Shown here: piece after piece, positions 1 through 9,873 of the stretch
Layout: every line of letters begins with the position of its first letter
Position numbering within the stretch: position 1 is the first letter of the stretch
Origin: Rusavskia elegans
Lineage: Eukaryota > Ascomycota > Lecanoromycetes > Teloschistales > Teloschistaceae
Direction: 5' to 3'
Length of the DNA stretch: 64,000 nt
NCBI GenBank assembly: GCA_011316305.1
Contig: SAUG01000117.1
Location: 145,535 to 209,534 of the forward strand
Notes under the pieces: generated by a model
Told to the model about the DNA's origin: nothing
What the model saw: only the letters and a program-made list of their open reading frames with translations
Database searches by the model: none
Position numbers and translations under genes: made by a program

Positions 1-386
1 CATAGCTCGTCCAGAGACTCATGCCCGCTTGCGAGGTAGGCGTGGAGGGCGAGCGACATCCCCGTGCATAGCTGGACCGTGAAAGTATGAACGGTCACTG
101 GGAGTCTCCTCGACCGTCCGGTTATCTCAACGATATAAGTATTGATGTTGATGAGGCGTTCGTCGCTGTCCCAGCCGCGGTCCTCATCCCAGGATCTGAG
201 GCGGTATGTCCGAAATTGTTGTTTGCACCATTCGATAGCTTCTTGCTGACTGCGGTAGACGCATTCGGTATCTTCGTAATGGTCGTATGGCCCGGAGAAG
301 ACCATGAAAAGAGGTGGTATCGCATGAGATAGGAGAGCAGTCTGAGTTTGGTATGGTCTATGGTATACTCGTGTAGCCCGTTGCAT
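1..386 (-). CDS. V-family small protein, partial (runs off left edge)
   Basis: An open frame runs leftward from an ATG at 384-386 to the window edge, giving about 128 residues without a stop. Residues about 25-55 read PLFMVFSGP, then CVYRSQQEAIEWC. These match the VYLV..T..GE and YRS..xAI.W motifs of the proteins at 4101-4637, 2717-3277 and 17.3-20.3 kb, so this is a paralog. A later TYIVEIT stretch matches the CYAIERR segment of the 4.1-kb copy. The family is not one I recognise; it has no signal peptide or membrane segment and is probably cytosolic. A second in-frame ATG at 302-304 is an alternative start, but the upstream one keeps the hydrophobic PLFMVF strand. The 3' end is outside the window. 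Confidence 0.55.
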   Translation of the reverse strand, partial: MQRATRVYHRPYQTQTALLSHAIPPLFMVFSGPYDHYEDTECVYRSQQEAIEWCKQQFRTYRLRSWDEDRGWDSDERLININTYIVEITGRSRRLPVTVHTFTVQLCTGMSLALHAYLASGHESLDEL

Positions 387-936
387 CTTGTATGTTGACT
401 TGTAGTATTGAGATTGCAGGACCTGACCTTGTGGAAGAGACGGGAAGTTGTTGAGGTGGGTATTCAGGGATCTTGCTTTTTGTCTGCTTGCTCTATGCTT
501 ACTGTCTTTGTTAGATAAGACAGCGCCAAATATTTGCAGAAGCCACAGTTGATCGCGTCACGATGTATAATCATTGAGAGTCAGACAATAGCCAAGTTTT
601 CAACCCCGTCCTTGGACCTTGCGGGTGTTGATTGCTCAATCAGCTGAGAGAAGTGACGGATAAACGATATACAGCCGGACTAAACCTCACCATATGAATA
701 GGCTGTTCTAAGGACAGAAAAAAAAGCATGTATCCCGATACAATCATCAAATCCAAGCACGAACAACATCTATTGCAAGCACTGACAACAACGATAGGGG
801 ATCACAAGGTGAGTATTACTGCCACTCAATGTTCTATCGATTGCTCCCCCTATCCTTGTCATCTGAGCCGCAAAGGCTTGACTCTCGTCTTCCGGCCATC
901 GTTGTCATCATCAATACTGCTGTACGATATCTGGGG

Positions 937-1206
937 TCACAGATCTCCAGCGCACTCTGCCATGGAAGATGATGAATGCGCTCCTAGTCTGCGCCACCGT
1001 GACCTTTGGGGACTGAGCATATGGAAGCGCAACCAGAGCCCCAGATATCTTGTTACCTCTTGTGGGGGAGGAGCTCTCTCGCTCCATTGTCCCAGGACAA
1101 TCGGCTTAAAACGTGTGTTCAGACCAGTCATTGTATCTTCGGATGGATCACCATTGACGTCGTCAACAGGTGGAGTCTTCAGCGCAGTCTTTCTTGAATA
1201 GACCAA
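937..1206 (-). CDS. Uncertain 89-aa open frame
   Basis: This is an open frame of 89 codons, rich in Arg, Ser and Pro, with no recognisable domain. The opposite strand is also open over the same stretch, and neither frame shows a clear codon bias. It lies between two V-family copies and shares none of their motifs. I list it because it is the longest frame in a 1-kb interval. It may be random. Confidence 0.15.
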   Translation of the reverse strand: MVYSRKTALKTPPVDDVNGDPSEDTMTGLNTRFKPIVLGQWSERAPPPQEVTRYLGLWLRFHMLSPQRSRWRRLGAHSSSSMAECAGDL

Positions 1207-1389
1207 TCAGTTCGAAAGGTCAATACGTTCAGAGATTCCTCTTCTGGGATCCCAGCATTATGCGTCGAACTTGGCCGACATGTGTCGGATCACGTCGATC
1301 ACCACGACATGAAGAATTGGCATGTTAGCTTCGTCATTCTAGATGTGTGCGCAGCAAATTAGCTAGCAAACGCTGGTCAGCAAAGCCAT

Positions 1390-1987
1390 ATGCAGGATTG
1401 CATATCGAGGGTCTTCTGGGACCAACAGAACTGGCTGTCCTTACCGAGACACATTGCAAGTTGCGAAGATGCATTTCTTCAAGTCGGTCCAAAACCACAG
1501 CCATGTGTGCCTGAAAACCAGAAACATGACCAGTCGATACTTTGCAGACCGAATGGAATCGAAGATGGAGGGTCTTTCGTGGCGGGCTTTGACATGACAG
1601 ACACGGCTGCCTTCAGTGATACCCACGTCTTCAAATGTTTGGAGGTAGGTGGCATACTAATATTTCCATAGGAACAAGTTCCACAAGAGAGATGCCGAAG
1701 ACCTCTTTCACCTCAAGGAAATCATCGACATGGTGGAGAAGATTCATCCCCCTTTGACCGAGAAGGAGTTGAAAGATAAGGAAGAATGGGCAAAGCTTTG
1801 GAAGGAGTCCAGTGCGACGATCGTGGGGTTCTCGGAGTGGCGCGCAAAGATGAAGGAGGAGCATGGGCAGGATTTTGACAGTCAACACCGTGACTTCAGT
1901 GGGGGCTTCCCGGGATTTCTGGTGGCTGGGGAGCCCATTCTACTTGGGGATGTCTTGAAGGCTGGGAAAAAGGACGATTGTTCTTGA
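1390..1987 (+). pseudogene. Unrecognised gene or gene remnant with an unresolved exon join
   Basis: Two good coding stretches abut in different frames. The first runs from ATG 1390 to about 1644 and contains IEDGGSFVAGFDMTDTAAFSDTHVFKCLE. The second runs from about 1673 to the TGA at 1985-1987 and contains NKFHKRDAEDLFHLKEIIDM, then PPLTEKELKDKEEWAKLWKES. Splice-like sequences lie between them (GTAGGT at 1645, CATAG at 1671), but that intron would be only 27 bp and would not restore the frame. Either a frameshift separates the halves or I have missed the true donor. The second half is highly charged and helical. I do not recognise the family. The start may lie further upstream, because the first 60 residues are less convincing. 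Confidence 0.4.
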
Positions 1988-2194
1988 TGTGTGTGCGATG
2001 GTTGAAGGATTGAAGAAGGGGAGGGCTGTGGAAAAGTCCCGGGAGCATTGACCAAGTCTTTTTTCAGCTCCCTGCCACAATGGTAGTACCAGTAGATGGT
2101 ATAACTCGATCTGAGATCGCCTCAGACCGGCACCTGTATCGAATTGCTTCGGCCTATCGTGACCTCCGTGTCTGAGGATCTGCGTTATTGAATG

Positions 2195-2241
2195 TAGGGC
2201 TATCGCCCTATTTTTTTTGCTAGAGGTAGGGCTAGCCCTAT
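2195..2241. repeat. Two short near-palindromes related to the MITE ends
   Basis: The motifs TAGGGCTATCGCCCTA (about 2195) and TAGGGCTAGCCCTA (about 2227) are separated by a T-run. The same TAGGGCTAGCCCTA core occurs inside both inverted repeats of the element at 2396-2756. These may be a relic of an older related insertion. Confidence 0.4.
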
Positions 2242-2395
2242 CCTTAAGGCCTCCCATCACCCATGGCTTTATCAGAGTACGTTCCGGAACTCCCATTTTC
2301 ATCATGATCCTGATCTCATCATCTCAACACCTCCTGTATTCTTTTCCCGTTCGATGAGTAGCTTGATCCCAATCCTTCCAAGACCCTCATACTAA

Positions 2396-2756
2396 GGGTC
2401 TTGATCCCCGGCCACCCCCCCGTGTACGAAAATGAGTAGGGTTAGCCCTACCCCACCATTTCTGGATAACCTCATCGAGATCCCTCTTCTTCAACCACCG
2501 ATTTTGATCGTGTACCACACACCAACGATACAAGGTTTGAAGCCGAAACTCTCACATCTTTTAGCTCTATCCCTGTACTGTCAGGTCTGAAAAAATTCGA
2601 TATGCGCGACTAGAATTGGGTAAGTAGTATCTCCTTAACGTCGTTCACCTCGATTGTGGAGAACATCTCACCACCAAAAGTCGCTGGGGATGCCTTTGGG
2701 GTAGGGCTAGCCCTACTCATTTTCGTACACGGGGGGGTGACCGGGGATCAAGACCC
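2396..2756. mobile_element. 361-bp MITE, hAT-like (8-bp target duplication)
   Basis: The element has terminal inverted repeats of about 59 bp with two mismatches. The left arm starts GGGTCTTGATCCCCGG and the right arm is its complement, ending CCGGGGATCAAGACCC. It is flanked by the perfect 8-bp direct repeat CATACTAA (2388-2395 and 2757-2764). Each arm contains a TAGGG[CT]TAGCCCTA palindrome near its inner end. The ~240-bp interior has no coding potential. An 8-bp duplication is characteristic of hAT-superfamily transposition, so this is most likely a non-autonomous hAT derivative. The near-identical arms suggest a fairly recent insertion. It overlaps the 3' end of the V-family gene at 2717-3277. 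Confidence 0.85.
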
Positions 2757-3277
2757 CATACTAAGGGAACCCTTTTAAGAAAAACGCCACCAACATAGCC
2801 AGGCCGCCGTGTCTGACGGCGAGAGTCCTCAAAATCCCGGCTCGCTTGTGCGCTCATGATATCGGGACGAAAGCTCAAGACTACCATGTCATAGATGCAG
2901 TGCAGGCGCTGAACACCTGGAATATGTCCATCTTGCACACTACTTTCACAGCTGGTCTCCTCGCAAACCAAGTATAGATCGGTACAGCCGGCTGGCAAAG
3001 TCCCAAGAAGCTGCCTCCGCTCAATGATAAAGACCGCCGAGATTCCGCTTACCGAATTCGCTCCAGAGGTCTTCCATAGGTTTACTCCAATCGGAACAGG
3101 ATCGAGTCCTCCGCCATCCACTGGCCATTGCAGCCATTGCGATAACCCATTACGGCACCATTGGGCCGCTGCATTGAAGTCACGATACGCTCCCCGTGGG
3201 CCGTAGTGAAGCCAGTCTGTTGTGGAATGGACGAGATACACATCGGTGCTTGGTAGACTGCTAGCCTGAGCGGACAT
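2717..3277 (-). CDS. V-family small protein with a MITE-encoded C-terminus
   Basis: A 186-aa frame starts at ATG 3277. Residues 12-17 (TDVYLV) and the following GAYRDFNAAAQWC match the N-terminal motif of the family. IIERRQLL in mid-protein matches IERREL of the 4.1-kb paralog, and TDLYLVCE begins the second half as in the other copies. The last 14 codons and the stop (2717-2756) lie inside the right inverted repeat of the MITE at 2396-2756, so the tail after VPLV is transposon sequence. The original C-terminus was probably displaced or truncated by the insertion. No signal peptide or transmembrane segment is visible. Function is unknown. Confidence 0.6.
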   Translation of the reverse strand: MSAQASSLPSTDVYLVHSTTDWLHYGPRGAYRDFNAAAQWCRNGLSQWLQWPVDGGGLDPVPIGVNLWKTSGANSVSGISAVFIIERRQLLGTLPAGCTDLYLVCEETSCESSVQDGHIPGVQRLHCIYDMVVLSFRPDIMSAQASRDFEDSRRQTRRPGYVGGVFLKRVPLVWGLDPRSPPRVRK

Positions 3278-4100
3278 AGTCGCTAAGATGGAGCAGGAAT
3301 GTTCTGGGATGCTTAGACTTATTGGATCTTACTGATCTTCAGCGCGGTAGTGTGTTGGGTCTGAGTCTGAGAAATTTTCCGCAGAATATATCTCCATGTT
3401 GGATTGCAAGATGGTTTGACACTTCTCGCGTGCATTATTTCCTACGACTGCTGACACTCATCATAGCAAGCTGAATAAGTCAGCTGAAACAATCAGTCTC
3501 CGCACAAGACGCCATGACAAGCAAGATACCGGCGTCGTGACCAAAATATCCTGGAGGTCATGATCACCGGAATATTGATACTCTTGTCCCTGCTGCTTGC
3601 CAGATGCGGCTTTACTCCCCTTGATGATCAAGGAGACAGGACTTACCCCAATCTTTTCACAACATGAGTATGCCGGTTCGGAGCTGACTATCTTTCATCA
3701 GGGTATCCCGCCATTATGGCCGGTCAACATTATTGAATATGGCACGCAGGTGCATGGTGATTAACCATGTCAGAAGAGCTTATCGGAAATACTGAACTTG
3801 AGTTCATTTCGTATCAAAGATCTGAAAACCAAAGGCTGATCACTGTATATTCCACGAACGCCAAATTCCATACGATCTAATCGTGGATACGGAAGGCCAG
3901 CATCGCCCGTCCGCTAGACAGTCGTAAGTGACGATGTGTTTTTAAGTATATTGCTTTCAACTCTTGAGTCTCTTGTTCTTTCCCGTGCTATTTTATTCCT
4001 CTTCCAATTCCAATACCCTCACGCTCACCCGCAAACATACGCCAAATTCAGAGGGATTTCCATTGCAATTCCCATACGTACCAGCTCTTTCGCGACCGAT

Positions 4101-4637
4101 TTACCACAGGTAACAATTCATGTATTTGATTTTCGTAGTCTCCGCGAACCCCGAATCGGAAGGTCGTTGTCGTTCCTTTAAGCCCAGCTCCACTGCCCTG
4201 CCACGATGTGTGCAAACATACAGAATCTGCAAACTAGAGAACCAGATCATTGGGGTTTCGGTGTTCCTGCCCGCAATACCGCTTCGGACACGACAACACA
4301 GGTAGACCTCATTGCGGTTACTGGTTTCGAACACGTTGAAGTCTTGGTCCTCTGGAGGTTCCTTAGTGAGCTCCCTTCTTTCGATGGCGTAGCAAGTCTC
4401 CCTTGAATTGACTTTCAATATATCGAGACCGTCTCGGAAGGCATATTGGTTCCTATTTGTCGCTGCAGGTACGCCGAAGTTTGCTTCACGCCAGGTTATG
4501 GCGTCGTCGCGGTACCGGAAGGCGCATTCGACTGGGGCTATTGGGGCATTTTCACTGCAAACGCTCTCTCCATCGATGGTGTAGTAGACGAGATAGACGC
4601 TGTTTCCTGATGCCGCAGCAGCTGCTGAAGTAGACAT
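4101..4637 (-). CDS. V-family small protein, best-preserved copy
   Basis: A 178-aa frame starts at ATG 4637 (ACAATGT context) and has no obvious intron. The N-terminal half carries SVYLVYYTIDGES, then ECAFRYRDDAITW. The middle carries ETCYAIERRELTKEPPED, and the second half carries NEVYLCCRVRSGI followed by QILYVCTHRGRAVE. These motifs recur in the same order in the copies at 17.3, 18.5 and 19.6 kb, which makes this the reference member. The two VYL[VC] segments suggest two related beta-rich lobes. No signal peptide, membrane span or known catalytic motif is visible. I do not recognise the family; a lineage-specific origin is an inference. Confidence 0.65.
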   Translation of the reverse strand: MSTSAAAAASGNSVYLVYYTIDGESVCSENAPIAPVECAFRYRDDAITWREANFGVPAATNRNQYAFRDGLDILKVNSRETCYAIERRELTKEPPEDQDFNVFETSNRNEVYLCCRVRSGIAGRNTETPMIWFSSLQILYVCTHRGRAVELGLKERQRPSDSGFAETTKIKYMNCYLW

Positions 4638-4639
4638 TG

Positions 4640-7119
4640 TGGGCTAAGTTACGGTTGATACTACGGAATACACTGATAATGAAGACGGTAGATGAGGTTC
4701 AAGAGTCAAACCACCACGGAGAGGAGATGGTACCTTTATATAGGGTCAATATTGGGATCAGTCTGATCTGCCACACTGTATTGTCCTTATACAAAGCCAC
4801 GTCCGATCCCACGGTCAAGGTAGTTGGCGCCAAACATGTCATACATAACCCTACAACGCATATGGGATTAACGTCAGCAGCGCTGGTGGAATATGCCAGA
4901 CAGTGCATAAAGACGAGTAGCGCCTTTCACAAACGGTAAATATGGTCTACAGCGACCTTCTTCTAGCGACGGGATCCTATCATTAATACATTGAGTAGAT
5001 ACATTGTCCGATCGACAGCCAACGAAAGAACTATGCCAGCATTGCCATCCAAAGTTCGGAGGAAGTGATCGGACACTTACTAGCCAAGCAAAAGACATAT
5101 GAAGAGAACAAATTCAAGAGGACAAAACGGCCGTGCGGATTGCATTGGAAACTTTCTGTCCTTGCACCGTCCTGCCGTTCAGTCACAAAACGCTGACTGG
5201 TGGCACACTCTTTACTCCTAGGGAACATACAAGCAACCTATGTTATCCTACGAGTCCGTTTCATCAGTCATTCGACCACTTTTCTACCCGCCTTCACCGA
5301 ACTCTTCCACGCCCTCTCTGAAATGCTCCCTCAAAGAGAGCAAGCAGCCTTCGGTGCCTTCTCAATTCCTGATTCTCTACAGTCTCTCACGATCTCATCC
5401 CACGATTCATCCAGCTCTATGCTACCTACTTTGGAAATCCTACGCCTAAGGCATCCTCAGCTACCATCGACAGTGCCAACGGCAGCTATGAATATCACAG
5501 ACTGTGCTACCGGCAGCGAAAATAGCAAGTATAGCCAGAACAATACAACAACGTATTGCCAGACTGGGAGTTCTACAGATAACTCAAACCCACAAGCTGC
5601 GCTTTGTATTCAACCGTCTTCATACCTTAACCTCATGCTCTGAAAAAAAAAAAAAAAAAACCAGTCTATGTTTCCCAGCTGTTCGATTACGGGGACTGGT
5701 ACAACATTGCCTCGCAACAGCCAACCCCCAAAGGAATAGAGAAACCGCAACATTCAGCATGGCTGGCCGACATGCATACACCCTACCACCTATCCCTTTG
5801 CGACCTAACCCGCACAGAAGTACCGCCTACCCACTACAAATAAGCCAAATCCACTATCGCCCACACATACTATAGCTTACCGACCACGCCTCGTCAGAAC
5901 AAAAATAGATTGCAATGAGGCGTTATAACAGCCGGTACCTCGATAAGGGATATCGTCCTAACGATTGCACAGATGTTGCCGTACAGCACCCGTAACGTCA
6001 CGTTCAATAGTACAGTAGACTTGTAGTAACTTGGATCTACATCATGAGCGCCAGATGTGTGGGGTTGCTGTGCCCACATTGCAATCTATTCTTTTTCTGA
6101 CGAGCACGCCGACCCGTCCACCCATACGAACTCCACCCTCCCACCCTCAAGCAACCGCCGCTATCCAACAACAGCCACATCCATCTGCCTCGGATGATGT
6201 AGAGCGCTTTGTCAGGGGTATGGTGCTACGGCATTCAAGTGGGGTGGTGTGGTATGGATGGAACAAAAAAGGGGTGGTGTAGCGCCAAGCGCCAATTCTT
6301 CTTTTCGGTTCATCGGTTATATTACTACGCCTCGCGGGGAGCAGAATCGTTCGGACACTTCGACTCGACGGATTGGGCACTCGAAACCATGACTGCCAGC
6401 CAAATAAATCCCGGATTGGCTACTCGATACCACGACTGCCAGCCAAATCGAATGCCCTGCCAATGCATGAGACTATAGGCTAGTGTCCGGGTTTTTCTGC
6501 TCACCGCGAGTACGCTTTGTCCCCAACCCCACCCCCACCCCGACCCACTCACCCACCCATACAGCAGGCTACATACATCACTAGCCGACCAACATGCATA
6601 TGGTTGCTTGTTCCTGCAGGATCCAACCCAGTCCCCATCTCCTGTTTACGTCCTCCCCAGCTGCGCACGCTGGGTACCTGGCTGGACCTTATAGCGTTTA
6701 TGTACGAAGGATAGACGCCACATACGATTATAATATCCAATCGCGGTGACGCAGATACGAGTATTATGGATGTGGATGAGCGGGAAGTATGTAAAAACAA
6801 TGAATATCTGGTTCCATGAACCCTTTCATTTAGAATCTAATCTACATATTTTGCATCCTTCTCCAATTTCCGTCATACGAAGGATAACGGTCTGTTCTAT
6901 CTATATACATTCAGCATCCGTCCCATGTTCTTCCAGAAACGCCATGCCTTTGAAGTTTTCCTCCTATTTGCCTCGCCGAAGCCAACGCCAACTCATGTCG
7001 TGTCGTCGTTTATTGTACAGCTGATTATTCCTTGCCACCACCGCAAGCCCGATCCTCCCCCCCCAACTTCCCTCAACCCCCCCTTGCCGTAACCGTTCCG
7101 CGGCAGCCATATCTCCCCC
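4640..7119. other. Gene-poor interval with one MITE
   Basis: No frame here has convincing coding features. It holds an 18-bp A-run at 5643-5660 and the inverted-repeat element at 5890-6104. C/A-rich low-complexity stretches around 6500-6570 and 7030-7120 produce fortuitous Pro-rich frames. The A-run could be a retroposon tail, but I found no flanking duplication. Confidence 0.5.
5890..6104. mobile_element. 215-bp MITE-like inverted-repeat element
   Basis: Terminal inverted repeats of about 28 bp start CTCGTCAGAACAAAAATAG on the left, with the near-perfect complement ending CTATTCTTTTTCTGACGAG on the right. The element is flanked by the 5-bp direct repeat CACGC (5885-5889 and 6105-6109). The interior is non-coding. 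About 75 bp of the left half (TAACAGCCGGTACCTCGAT core) recurs, diverged, at about 60608-60690, which shows this is a dispersed family. I cannot assign the superfamily. Confidence 0.75.
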
Positions 7120-8463
7120 TCACCACGCCCTCGCCGTCTGCGCCCTACTCGCCGCCCGCTCCGGATCATCAATACTGACCCTCACCTCGGTCGTCTTCAA
7201 AATATCATCATCCCTTATCCCATAAAGCGCCGCCTCCGAAGCCTTCAACCCCAATATCTCCTCCTGGCTGCCGGAGCTATTGCTCCCGTTCGCCAACGTC
7301 GTGCCGCCGAGCGGGCGGCTGGGTTTGGAGTTGCTGGTTTGGATTGCCGTGCTGCCTTTGTGGGCACGCAGGGCGTTGAGTGGGTAGGCGTTGTGGGCGG
7401 AGGGGGTGGTGTCGTTGGTTGTGCCGCCCGTGAGGGAGGGGAAGAGTGGACCAAGGGTGGGGATGCAGGTGAGGATTATCTGTGTGGGGCGTTTAGTATT
7501 TGATATCGATGGGGCGATGGGGGAAGAGAGAGGGGGGGGGGCGGGAAAGGTTTGGGCTTGAGAAAGAAGATCTGCTTACCCCTACGTTCAATTCGATGAC
7601 GCCCCAGAGAACCAGCATTGTCGAATTCCCTGTTCTTGCGATAGCGATAATCTGGACCATTCGCATGATGGAGCAGACGGTTGTCAAGAGGCCGAGCATG
7701 AAGACGCAGATGAGTGCGATTTTCTTCTTGTTGTTGATGTTAAGTTTTAGGAGCAGGGGGATCGGGAGGAAGAAGATGACGACGTCGAAGAAGACGGTTA
7801 CGGCGGCCAAACCATAGAATGTTGCGTCGTTTGAGAGACAGTGCCCTGAAGTCAAGGGCTGCCATGATTTCCGCGGAGGTGAGCACTGGAAGATGAGGAC
7901 GAAGGTGCCGGTGACGTGGCCGATGATGGCCCCGATCATGACGACGTAGATCAGGATCTTGTAGTGCGGGTTCGGGCTTGCCTTCAAGATGCGTAGGTAT
8001 GCCCAGCAAAGCGCGACTTTGAAGCCGAGGATCCCGAACATATATATTGGGCGGCCAGCGAAGTTGATCTGTGGTCGATTTCAGTTTTCTTCTGCAACTG
8101 GCCGTCGAATATACGACGCACCACAGAATACTGGTTGATGTTTTCCTTCGGACGTAGAGTAAGAGGAAGACCAAGACCCCATTTTGATTGTCCAATGCAC
8201 AGGCCAGCATATATTATGGCACAGAGCTGGTTCAGATGATCAGCCTAGAACCTGACAAGCACTTGACTACAGCTACCCACCGTGGAAAAGAAGATGATCC
8301 AATCGTCAAGACCAATACTTTGCAAGAGCTTTATGCGAGTGTATGCTCTCATTCCAACGACAATGACCATCAGGATAGGCAAGGCAATACAGACTCCCAG
8401 AATGGTGCGGTAATCCGAAATCTCATCGAGCTGCTGGCTGCCATTGTGGATCCAGAGGGTCAT
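7120..8463 (-). CDS. Rhodopsin-fold integral membrane protein (PTH11-like/fungal rhodopsin domain)
   Basis: The four-exon model is 8463-8281, 8226-8122, 8068-7580 and 7479-7120, giving 378 aa with all junctions in phase 0. ATG 8463 is the first in-frame ATG after an upstream stop. The N-terminus carries an extracellular segment, then TM1 (ILGVCIALPILMVIVVGMRAYTR). The family-typical DDWI motif follows at the second helix, then several more helices, including the FYGLAAVTVFFDVVIFFLPI and MLGLLTTVCSIMRM segments and the ELNVG-II-TCIPTL junction. About 110 C-terminal residues form a Ser/Thr/Ala-rich cytosolic tail. The order matches the fungal seven-TM rhodopsin-domain family that includes PTH11-type putative GPCRs. 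Ligand and role are unknown. No CFEM cysteine domain precedes the helices. Confidence 0.85.
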
Positions 8464-8469
8464 GTTGGC

Positions 8470-9873
8470 GTTGGCTTCTCACGGTGGTTGCGCGGAGCAT
8501 TCAACGATGTGACCTTCGTTGATCGTTTTTGGGAATGGGTATGTGCCTGAGGATCATCACGTTTCTAATCTTGCGGGGGGATCGATATGTGTTGACCTGG
8601 GCGAAGAGAGGGCTACAATTTTCACTTTTGGCCAAAAGGATTTACCCCCTGCAAAAGTCACCCACACGGAAGGATGACCCATGTCCGTGCTATCGACCCG
8701 CAAAACCCGCGATCCCATCGGGCGATGGTGCGGGATCCGACTGGAAGATGGCCTATCACAGCCGGAATGTACGACTGGCGAACGGCCAGGCGTGTGGCAG
8801 TCATGCTGTGGGACTCAGATTAGGCCAGTGTGCTAATCTGAGTCCCAACGAATCTTGACCCGAGTCGCTTGTTACCGAGGACAATCATCCTGGACCAGAG
8901 GAACCAGTCGCACGAGGGGTAAGACCGTGAGATGGAAATGCCGGGCCGTTGGATGATGCATTGTAGGTTTCCCCTGACGTAGAGTACACATGGACCATGA
9001 GGAAGCCCACCAGTGAAAAGATGCAGCGCGGTGGAGCAATTGGTTGGCCCCATCGCCAGGTGGGTAGCCAGACGAGAAGACCTTCCCTGCATGGGCTAGC
9101 GATGGCTTGCGCCAATGCGCCATTGAGGGCGTCCCAGGTGGACACGGAACGCTGCGGGTGATGCGCCCGCCTCGGCTTGCTTCCCTGCTGCACACGACTT
9201 TTGCGGGCTTGAGGCAAACGAGACGTCCACCGTTCGTCACGTCCCTTATCACATCTTCGCCCTTTATCGTAACGAGAATGGCTGCAGTGGCGAATTGTAT
9301 CTCAACCAGATCGAGATATCCATGGGCGAAACGTGATGAAACACCAAGAGTAGAGTAATGATGCCTAGGTGACATACCATTTGGTGCTCATCGCTCTGGT
9401 GGAGACCAGCTAGTGTTAGATGTTGGTCTGAACCACGGTCGTTCCCCCAATTCCGGTGAAATCAGCCGGTGCTGTCTTGTGCCTAAATTTCAGGAGCCGA
9501 AAGAACTCCCCAGACCGGTTTGTTGGGTACGGCTCGCCGGCACAGGCTGGGAAACAGGTTCCGCGTAAGGTGCTGCGACGGTATCGTGGTAATCTCGTTA
9601 ACCAAGGACGCCTTGAAGCAAGTGGCTGAACGGCGCATCCTTAATCCTTTAACGTCTTTCCCAATCCCCATGCGCTTGGCGTGTATGCAATGCACGTCCT
9701 AAACCTCCACACCCTTTTTCTCTTTGGTCTTTCCTCCCTACCGTCTCTCATACCGCGTCGCTTGTTTCCCCCTCCTTGAACTTGACGTCTCTCCATCCGC
9801 GGTCCAGGCAGATTCTTAAATTGCTGCCGAACACGCCCGAACAAACGGCAAGAATCTCTTATATTTGCGCGCC
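8470..9873. other. Intergenic region without a confident gene
   Basis: Overlapping frames exist on both strands between 8820 and 9375, but none shows a domain, splice structure or paralog. The stretch holds the perfect hairpin at 8810-8846. The last few hundred bases are presumably the promoter of the transporter at 9874. Confidence 0.4.
8810..8846. repeat. Perfect 14-bp inverted repeat with 9-nt loop
   Basis: GGGACTCAGATTAG (8810-8823) and its exact complement CTAATCTGAGTCCC (8833-8846) flank GCCAGTGTG. It is not next to a gene end. It may be a relic of a small inverted-repeat element or a structural site. Confidence 0.6.

Noticed and set aside
5200..5660. 147-codon frame ending near an A18 run, possibly a retroposon
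   Set aside because: No reverse-transcriptase or tRNA-like features and no flanking duplication around the A-run; the protein is low-complexity Ser/Thr.
8872..9375. 167-codon minus-strand frame beginning at an ATG
   Set aside because: Both strands are open here, there is no domain, membrane or secretion signal, and no paralog or splice structure supports it.
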